From Arthrobacter sp. 9V (GTDB lineage Bacteria; Actinomycetota; Actinomycetes; Actinomycetales; Micrococcaceae), in NCBI RefSeq assembly GCF_902506065.1, contig NZ_LR732912.1, positions 1,875,983-1,939,982 on the forward strand: DNA of 64,000 bases. The letters run 5' to 3'. Positions 58,108 through 64,000 of the stretch are shown piece by piece; the first letter of the stretch is position 1, and every line of letters begins with the position of its first letter. The notes beneath the pieces were generated by a model. It had not been told where the DNA came from. It ran no database searches and was given only the letters and a program-made list of their open reading frames with translations. The position numbers and the translations under genes were made by a program.

Positions 58108-60636
58108 GTGAGCGTTCAGCCGGAGACAGAGACCGGAACAGCACCAACAGCCGCAGCCGAAGCGCCTGAAGAGGGCGTCTACAGCTTCGCTGCGATGGAA
58201 GCCAAGTGGCCGCAGGTCTGGGAAGACCTCAAAGTCTTCACCCCCGTCGACGACGGTTCCCGGGAACGCCGCTACGTGCTGGACATGTTCCCCTACCCCT
58301 CCGGCGACCTCCACATGGGCCACGCGGAAGCCTTCGCCATGGGCGACGTCGTAGCGCGCTACCTGCGCCAGAAGGGCTTCGATGTCCTCCACCCCATTGG
58401 TTGGGACTCGTTCGGACTGCCCGCGGAGAACGCGGCGATCAAGCGCAACGCCCACCCCAGCGAGTGGACCTACGCCAACATTGACACCCAGGCAGCCTCC
58501 TTCAAGCGTTACGCGATCTCTGCCGACTGGTCCCGCCGCATCCACACCTCAGACCCCGAGTACTACCGGTGGACCCAGTGGCTGTTCAAGCGCTTCTACG
58601 AGCGTGGCCTGGCGTACCGCAAGGACTCACCGGTCAACTGGTGCCCCAAGGACCTCACCGTCCTGGCGAACGAGCAAGTTGTCAACGGTGCTTGTGAGCG
58701 TTGTGGCACACCCGTCACCAAGAAGTCCCTGAACCAGTGGTACTTCAAGATCACGGACTACGCAGACCGTCTCCTCGAGGACATGGATCAGCTGCAAGGT
58801 CACTGGCCCGAGCGCGTTCTGGCCATGCAACGCAACTGGATCGGCCGATCCGAAGGCGCCCACGTGCGCTTCGTCATCGAAGCAACCGAGGACCGTGCCG
58901 AGCGCGAAGTTACTGTTTTCACCACGCGGCCTGACACCCTCTACGGTGCAACGTTCTTCGTGGTCGCAGCTGATGCCCACCTGGCACTGGATTTGGTGAC
59001 CCCGGAACAGCACGACCAACTGATGGCCTACCGCGAGAAGGTCAAGGCACTCTCCGAAATTGAACGCCAGTCCACCGAACGTGAGAAGACCGGCGTCTTC
59101 ACCGGCCGCTACGCCATCAACCCGCTCAACGGAGAAAAACTCCCCGTATGGGCCGCCGACTACGTCCTTGCCGACTACGGCACAGGCGCCATTATGGCCG
59201 TCCCGGCACACGACCAGCGAGACCTCGACTTCGCCAAAGCCTTCGGACTGCCCGTCCGCGCAGTGCTGGACACCGGCGCCGAAGACCCGGCAGAGACCGG
59301 TGTTGCCACTGCCGGCGAAGGCACGCTCAAGAACTCCGGCGAACTGGACGGGCTGACCAAGTCCGAAGGCATTCCCGCAGCAATTGAGATCCTGGAGAAA
59401 CTGGGAACCGGCGAGAAATTCGTCAACTTCCGGCTGCGTGACTGGCTGCTGAGCCGCCAGCGTTTCTGGGGCACCCCCATCCCCATCATCCACTGCGGTG
59501 AGTGTGGCGAAGTGCCGGTCCCCGATGACCAGCTTCCGGTGAGGTTGCCGGACAACCTCCGCGGTGAGGCCTTGTCACCCAAGGGAACTTCTCCGCTGGC
59601 TGCCGCCGTCGAGTGGGTCAACGTTCAGTGCCCCAACTGTGGCCGTGCTGCACAGCGGGACACGGACACCATGGATACGTTCGTGGACTCGTCCTGGTAC
59701 TTCCTGCGGTTCGTCTCGCCGGACTATACCGAGGGTCCGTTTGATCCCGAAAAGATCAACAACTGGATGCCTGTTGGACAGTACGTAGGCGGCGTGGAGC
59801 ACGCCATCCTCCACCTGCTGTACGCCCGCTTCTTCACCAAGGTCATCAAAGACATCGGCCTGATCGAGGCCAACGAGCCGTTCTCCGCGCTGCTTAACCA
59901 AGGTCAAGTACTCAACGGCGGCAAAGCCATGAGCAAGTCCCTCGGCAACGGTGTGGATCTGGGCGAGCAGTTGGACAAGTTCGGCGTCGACGCCGTCCGC
60001 CTCACCATGGTCTTTGCCTCCCCGCCGGAGGACGACGTCGACTGGGCGGATGTGTCGCCGTCGGGTTCTGCCAAGTTCCTGGCCCGTGCCTGGCGCCTTG
60101 GCCAGGACGTCACCAGCGAACCCGGTGTGGATCCTGCCACCGGTGACCGTGCCCTGCGCACCGTTACACACAAGACCATTGCCGATGCCGCTGAGCTCCT
60201 GGACAACAACAAGTTCAACGTGGTGGTTGCCCGCCTGATGGAACTGGTCAATGCAACCCGCAAGACCATCGACTCTGGTGCAGGTGCTGCAGATCCCGCC
60301 GTTCGTGAAGCCGTTGAAGCCGTAGCAGTAATCCTGAGCCTCTTTGCGCCCTACACGGCCGAAGACCTCTGGAACACCCTGGGCCACCCGGCCTCGGTAG
60401 CAAATGCGGGCTGGCCACAGCACGATGCCGCCTTGCTGGTGCAGGACACCGTCACCGCCGTGGTTCAGGTCCAGGGCAAGGTTCGCGACCGCCTGGAAGT
60501 TTCACCGGACATCACTGAGGACGCGCTGCGTGAACTTGCGCTGGCCTCCGACAACGTCCAGCGGGCCTTGGACGGCCGCGGCATCCGCACGGTGATCGTG
60601 CGGGCACCTAAACTGGTGAACATCGTTCCTGCCTAG
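58108..60636 (+). CDS. leuS: Leucyl-tRNA synthetase
   Basis: 842 aa from GTG 58108 (AGAGGG 7 nt upstream). Class I: HIGH-type [16 protein letters not shown]1 editing domain ([28 protein letters not shown]), zinc-type cysteines (CGEC, CPNC), and KMSKS as [10 protein letters not shown]. Anticodon and C-terminal domains present. It sits downstream of a Leu-codon leader and terminator. Confidence 0.97.
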   Translation: MSVQPETETGTAPTAAAEAPEEGVYSFAAMEAKWPQVWEDLKVFTPVDDGSRERRYVLDMFPYPSGDLHMGHAEAFAMGDVVARYLRQKGFDVLHPIGWDSFGLPAENAAIKRNAHPSEWTYANIDTQAASFKRYAISADWSRRIHTSDPEYYRWTQWLFKRFYERGLAYRKDSPVNWCPKDLTVLANEQVVNGACERCGTPVTKKSLNQWYFKITDYADRLLEDMDQLQGHWPERVLAMQRNWIGRSEGAHVRFVIEATEDRAEREVTVFTTRPDTLYGATFFVVAADAHLALDLVTPEQHDQLMAYREKVKALSEIERQSTEREKTGVFTGRYAINPLNGEKLPVWAADYVLADYGTGAIMAVPAHDQRDLDFAKAFGLPVRAVLDTGAEDPAETGVATAGEGTLKNSGELDGLTKSEGIPAAIEILEKLGTGEKFVNFRLRDWLLSRQRFWGTPIPIIHCGECGEVPVPDDQLPVRLPDNLRGEALSPKGTSPLAAAVEWVNVQCPNCGRAAQRDTDTMDTFVDSSWYFLRFVSPDYTEGPFDPEKINNWMPVGQYVGGVEHAILHLLYARFFTKVIKDIGLIEANEPFSALLNQGQVLNGGKAMSKSLGNGVDLGEQLDKFGVDAVRLTMVFASPPEDDVDWADVSPSGSAKFLARAWRLGQDVTSEPGVDPATGDRALRTVTHKTIADAAELLDNNKFNVVVARLMELVNATRKTIDSGAGAADPAVREAVEAVAVILSLFAPYTAEDLWNTLGHPASVANAGWPQHDAALLVQDTVTAVVQVQGKVRDRLEVSPDITEDALRELALASDNVQRALDGRGIRTVIVRAPKLVNIVPA

Positions 60637-60648
60637 CAGGTATTGAGC

Positions 60649-60680
60649 GGCCGCCGGCAGTCTGCCGGCGGCCGGCCATC
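60649..60680 (+). terminator. Hairpin after leuS
   Basis: GGCCGCCGGCA-GTC-TGCCGGCGGCC, perfect 11 bp, followed by a weak ATCATCTTT. Confidence 0.65.
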
Positions 60681-60695
60681 ATCTTTGGAGGTCGC

Positions 60696-61679
60696 GTGCC
60701 TGAGCGAGAACCACCTGCATGGCTGTGGCTCAAAGAAAGAGTGGCGCGTCTGCGGCAACCAACCGCGCCGGCTCCTGCCGCTGAGGTGCCGTTGGCCGCC
60801 GTCGTCAAGACTGCGATCGTCACTGATTCCGCAGCAGCGCTGCCTCCGGACTGGGTGTCTGCCTTCACCGCCGACGGCCGCCTCGCAGTTGTTCCCATGC
60901 CGGTGATGGTGGGCACCGAAATCTACGGCGAGGGCGAAGACGACATCACCCAAACCCTGTCCTTGGCCCTCGCTTCGGGCGCCTCGGTAAAAACGTCACG
61001 GCCATCACCCGGGCAGTTTGAGCAGGCGTACCTTGCTGCCCAGCGCCACGGTTTCGAGTCTGTGGTGTCCATCCACATTTCATCCGAACTTTCCGGGACC
61101 GCTGATGCCGCCCGACTGGCCGCCGCACGGGTCACTATCCCGGTTGAGATAGTTGACTCACGTACCGTTGGCATGGCACAGGGAATGGGTGTACAGAGTG
61201 CGGTCGTAGCAGCAGCCGACGGCCAGGGAGCGGCGGAAGTCCGCGGCTTCGCCGAAAAGCGCATGGAACGCACCAGGGTCTATTTCTACGTACCCAGCCT
61301 CGAACAACTGAGGCGCGGTGGCCGCATCGGTGCGGCAGCCTCCTTGTTCGGTACCGTCCTTGCCATCAAGCCCATCCTGGCGGTCGACGGCGGCAGGATC
61401 GTTCCGCTGGAAAAGGTACGTTCCGCTGTGCGCGCCATAGCCCGCCTTGAGGAGATTGTCGCCGCGGATGTCGCTTCCCGCCCCGCAGGCCAACAGCGTT
61501 TGGCGGTTCACCATTTTGGTAACCAGCTGGAAGCCGAAGCCTTGGCGGCCCGCTTGACCGAGCAATGTCCGGACTGCCCGGCGCCCCAAATCAGCGCGCT
61601 CCCGGCCGTTCTGGCAGCACATGCAGGATTGGGCGTTCTTGCGGTCATCGTGGGGGAGAGCAGTACGCCTACGGACTGA
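60696..61679 (+). CDS. DegV family fatty-acid-binding protein
   Basis: 327 aa. DegV fold: TAIVTDSAAALPPDW, KTSRPSPGQFEQAY, IHISSELSGTADAARLAA, VDSRTVGMAQGMGV, and SLEQLRRGGRIGAA. In Firmicutes such proteins (FakB) present bound fatty acid to FakA kinase; whether a FakA exists here cannot be seen. The first 35 residues are an extension. GTG with GGAGGTC upstream. Confidence 0.9.
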   Translation: MPEREPPAWLWLKERVARLRQPTAPAPAAEVPLAAVVKTAIVTDSAAALPPDWVSAFTADGRLAVVPMPVMVGTEIYGEGEDDITQTLSLALASGASVKTSRPSPGQFEQAYLAAQRHGFESVVSIHISSELSGTADAARLAAARVTIPVEIVDSRTVGMAQGMGVQSAVVAAADGQGAAEVRGFAEKRMERTRVYFYVPSLEQLRRGGRIGAAASLFGTVLAIKPILAVDGGRIVPLEKVRSAVRAIARLEEIVAADVASRPAGQQRLAVHHFGNQLEAEALAARLTEQCPDCPAPQISALPAVLAAHAGLGVLAVIVGESSTPTD

Positions 61680-61736
61680 TCCCTGGCCTTATCCACATAG
61701 AGCATTTTGGCCACGTCGTTCCAGTAGTGGTAGCCA

Positions 61737-61742
61737 TAGGCT
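61737..61742 (+). promoter_or_regulatory. Putative -10 (TAGGCT) of leaderless comEA
   Basis: TAGGCT ends 6 nt before ATG 61749, and no ribosome binding site is visible. Same hexamer as before the prsW-like gene. Confidence 0.4.
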
Positions 61743-61748
61743 CGAAAG

Positions 61749-62576
61749 ATGCCACGCCGGAACCGGGACGCCTCCCCAGATGCCGCAAGGCGGGCAGCCC
61801 GGCAGCGTTTTACTTCCCGATTGGGTTCGGACACTCAAGCCCTTCCACTATTACAGTTGCCAGTCGAGCTTGGTTCTGCTTTTGATGATCCAGACCCCGA
61901 CGTCCAGATGCAGCAAACGCGAACCCGGTGGCGCACCCCGTGGAGGGTAGCTGCCTTCTTGGCCATCTTGGGCGTTGGCATCATTGCTTGGCACTTGTGG
62001 CAGTCTGCTGTTGGACAGCCACGCTCCGAACCGCTCAGTCCGTCACTTTCCTCCAGTTCTGCATTGCCGGAATCCCCGGTGTCCCCTCAGCCGGAAGCAA
62101 CAGATGCCGGTGAGAGGGTGGTGGTGCACGTGGCCGGTGCCGTGCAGAAGCCCGGCATCGTGTCCCTGCCCCAAGGAAGCAGGGTCTTTCAAGCGATACA
62201 AGCCGCCGGGGGTGCTGCGTCCGACGCAGACCTTAACGGGCTCAACCTCGCCGAAGTGCTCAGTGACGGCGTGAAAATTCACGTGCCGGTCATAGGGGAG
62301 ATGCAGGTGGCACCATCCCCTCCTGGTGGCGGCTCCGGCAGCAACGGGGGAACCGCGGCCCCCGCGGCCAAGGGGGCGAAGGTAAACATCAACACAGCCA
62401 CGCTGGAGGAATTGGGCACTCTGCCCAGGGTCGGGCCTGTAACTGCACAAGGAATCATCGATTGGCGAAAGGAGCACGGACCTTTTGCTTCTGTAGATGA
62501 ACTTGACGCGGTTGAGGGCATTGGACCCAAGCTCATGGAGTCACTCAAAGACCTGATCGCGGTACAGGGTGGCTGA
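61749..62576 (+). CDS. comEA: ComEA-type DNA-binding protein
   Basis: 275 aa. Basic N-terminus, one TM helix (about residues 67-86, VAAFLAILGVGIIAWHLWQS), Ser/Pro linker, SLBB domain (VVHVAGAVQKPGIVSLPQGS), Gly/Ser linker, and a C-terminal helix-hairpin-helix pair (KVNINTATLEELGTLPRVGP, SVDELDAVEGIGPKLMESL). Binds incoming DNA outside the membrane for the uptake channel ComEC. Overlaps the following comEC start by 8 nt. Confidence 0.92.
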   Translation: MPRRNRDASPDAARRAARQRFTSRLGSDTQALPLLQLPVELGSAFDDPDPDVQMQQTRTRWRTPWRVAAFLAILGVGIIAWHLWQSAVGQPRSEPLSPSLSSSSALPESPVSPQPEATDAGERVVVHVAGAVQKPGIVSLPQGSRVFQAIQAAGGAASDADLNGLNLAEVLSDGVKIHVPVIGEMQVAPSPPGGGSGSNGGTAAPAAKGAKVNINTATLEELGTLPRVGPVTAQGIIDWRKEHGPFASVDELDAVEGIGPKLMESLKDLIAVQGG

Positions 62577-63399
62577 GCCACTGGGGTTGACCGGGCTTGC
62601 TCGGCCTACAAACACTACAGGTAGCCCAACGCAAGCGAAACGCATGGACCTTAGGCTGGTCCCTGCTGTGCTGGTGACCTGGTTCGTTGCTTTTGCAGGG
62701 TCGCTGATTGGTGCCGCTCTATCAGCAGCTCTGGCGACGGTCATGGCGCTGGCGGGGGCCCTGCTGCTTGTGGTGGCACGCAGGCATCGCCCCAACGCGC
62801 ATAGGGCAAGAACCATATGTGCCACCCTCGCACTGGCAAGTGTTCTTGGTGCGGCGGTGGCTGTAAGTTGCGCTGTCACGGCCAACGCACGGGAACAGGG
62901 GCCGTTGGCTCAAGCTGTGGCAGGGAGTAGTGGTGTCCTAATCGAAGTTCGCATCACCGCAGTTCCTGCAGAGGTCCCTATGCCTGGCCACTCCGGCGGA
63001 AAGCGGTGGTCTGCTGCTGCGGCCTTGGTTGAGGTCACTTCCAAGGGTTCCGTAACCCGGGGTTCCGCAAACGTGATGGTGGTCGGTGGCAATGGCTGGC
63101 AGGACGTGCGGCCCGGTCAGCGCGTCAGAACCTCAGGAACGCTGAAAGCTGTACGTGAGGGACAGTCGGATGCCGCTGTCCTGTCCGCATCCTCAGCACC
63201 TGTTCTCATCGCGGATGATTTTGATGTCCGGCAGTCTGCTTTGGACGTGAGAAGACAGTTCGTCAGTGCATCGGCTTGGCTGCCTCCGGATCCGGCTGGC
63301 CTGTTGCCGGGAATGGTCACGGGGGACACCAGCGTGCTGCCGGAAAGTCTTGAGGCGGATATGAAGACAACGGGCATGACACAACACAAATCGGGATAG
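62569..63399 (+). pseudogene. comEC: comEC, truncated by interruption
   Basis: 276 codons against about 750-800 expected. GTG 62569 lies inside comEA. The first part looks like a genuine ComEC N-terminus: paired hydrophobic segments, an OB-like DUF4131 region (VLIEVRITAVPAE, RVRTSGTLKAVREG), then LLPGMVTGDTSVLPESLEAD and TGMT. A full-length protein should go on with the very conserved HLTAVSGAN-type motif and the channel. Instead it reads QHKSG and stops. Neither the competence channel domain nor the C-terminal lactamase domain follows. Natural DNA uptake through ComEC should be lost. Confidence 0.85.
63376..63399. other. Probable left junction of an inserted element in comEC
   Basis: Up to the ATG ACA of Gly-Met-Thr the sequence is comEC-like; from about 63380 on it is not. 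Near the junction, AACAC and GTGTT form a loose inverted pair (63382-63407). The right junction is outside the window, so terminal repeats or a target duplication cannot be examined. Confidence 0.6.
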
Positions 63400-63660
63400 G
63401 CAGTGTTATGAGTAAGCGTCGAAAAGCAACGATGGCGAGTGCTGAATGAGCCGCCCTGACGCGGCAGTCGTAGAACAACGAGGGCGGGACACTTTCCACC
63501 TAACGACACCACCTCAGTGGGCGTTGTCAAACCACCACCCATCATCCAGTAACAGTCGGCATCGGCATGCGCCGGAAGCCATCAACTTCCCGCTGGCGCT
63601 TCGAGGGCTGCATGATGTTTGAGGACAATTGCCCCAACTCACACCCCGGAAGACCACACC

Positions 63661-64000
63661 ATGGAAATGCGACCCAACGCCCAAGCGGAACCAAGTATCA
63701 AAACCATGATCATCCAGCACTTCGCACTAATCGCTTCAGGGGTTCTGGTGGTCTTTTGCGCCATTCGCATTCTGATTTTTGCAGCAGGGGACGTGAGCAT
63801 CGCACTTGCTGTCCTGAACACTGGACAGCAATTCACTATCCTCACCTCCACACTCTTCTCCCTGGTGTCTGCAGCCTCCTTCTTCGGGCTCTTTCTCCCA
63901 CAACTGAGCAAGTACGTGTTTCCAAACGTGCCGGCCTCCAAGAGCATCCTTTCCACGGGACTGCAATCGGTCCTACTTCCGTTGTGCGTAATTGTGGCTA
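63661..64000 (+). CDS. Membrane protein of unknown function (5' part only)
   Basis: 113 codons from ATG 63661 (CCGGAAG about 8 nt upstream), open at the window edge. Begins with a polar stretch, then two predicted TM helices (about residues 20-45, ending in ILIFAAGDV, and 64-82, LFSLVSAASFFGLFL), and a third starting at the edge. No family recognised. My hand count over 63721-63960 gives 129 G/C in 240 (54%) against about 62% in a comEC line, suggesting foreign origin. The space 63400-63660 holds no convincing gene. Confidence 0.6.
   Translation, partial: MEMRPNAQAEPSIKTMIIQHFALIASGVLVVFCAIRILIFAAGDVSIALAVLNTGQQFTILTSTLFSLVSAASFFGLFLPQLSKYVFPNVPASKSILSTGLQSVLLPLCVIVA

Noticed and set aside
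63408..63449. 13-codon frame M-S-K-R-R-K-A-T-M-A-S-A-E after the comEC stop.
   Set aside because: No ribosome binding site, no homology that I can recognise, and no regulatory structure next to it.

Overview
The window is about 62% GC chromosomal DNA from a high-GC Gram-positive bacterium. Gene content and order (pdxT-yebC-ruvCAB-yajC-secDF-rel, alaS-ruvX-mltG-aro genes, pyrR-pyrB-pyrC-carAB-pyrF-mihF-gmk-rpoZ-coaBC-metK-priA), an mIHF-type nucleoid protein, a PriA without a Walker A motif, and frequent GTG/TTG starts all point to an actinobacterium. The best fit is Micrococcaceae, in the Arthrobacter/Paenarthrobacter group. The genus is inferred from synteny and protein style, not proven.

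Layout. 1-1105: 3'-truncated murT on the minus strand. 1209-11087: plus-strand run of pdxT, yebC, ruvC, ruvA, ruvB, yajC, secD, secF and rel. 11115-14265: three minus-strand genes (unknown protein, DUF349 protein, cyclophilin). 14471-22388: hisS, aspS, a GNAT, a minus-strand VLRF1-like protein, rarA, rpsD and two small membrane-associated proteins. 22504-32926: alaS-ruvX-mltG-aroE-aroC-aroK-aroB-TPR-efp-nusB, with many 1-4 nt stop/start overlaps. 33001-34251: a PrsW-type protease on the minus strand. 34408-49390: the pyrimidine operon with an embedded membrane protein of unknown role, then mihF, gmk, rpoZ, coaBC, metK and priA. 49409-53358: minus-strand glycosyltransferase, alpha/beta hydrolase, aldo/keto reductase and SorC-type regulator. 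53481-57779: glycerol genes glpD, glpF, glpK. 57947-60636: leuS with an upstream regulatory leader. 60696-64000: DegV, comEA, and a comEC that stops after 276 codons and is followed by lower-GC DNA carrying a membrane protein that runs off the window.

How the genes work together. Most of the window is housekeeping: aminoacyl-tRNA synthesis, Sec export, Holliday-junction repair, shikimate synthesis, UMP synthesis, SAM synthesis and stringent response. Gene clusters are tightly packed, and translational coupling is obvious in the aro and pyr runs. The glycerol cluster with its divergent SorC regulator is a compact catabolic unit.

The most notable signals are five. (1) An eight-codon, apparently leaderless Leu-rich peptide (M-R-A-I-L-L-L-S) followed by two hairpins, the second a U-tailed terminator, directly upstream of leuS. 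(2) Interruption of comEC at a strongly conserved motif by DNA of different composition, probably the left edge of an inserted element whose body lies outside the window. (3) A bulged PyrR-binding hairpin just before the pyrR ribosome binding site. (4) A repeated leaderless-promoter arrangement (TANNNT 6-7 nt before the start codon). (5) A histidine-rich cytoplasmic domain on MltG. I found no rRNA, tRNA, CRISPR array or complete mobile element.
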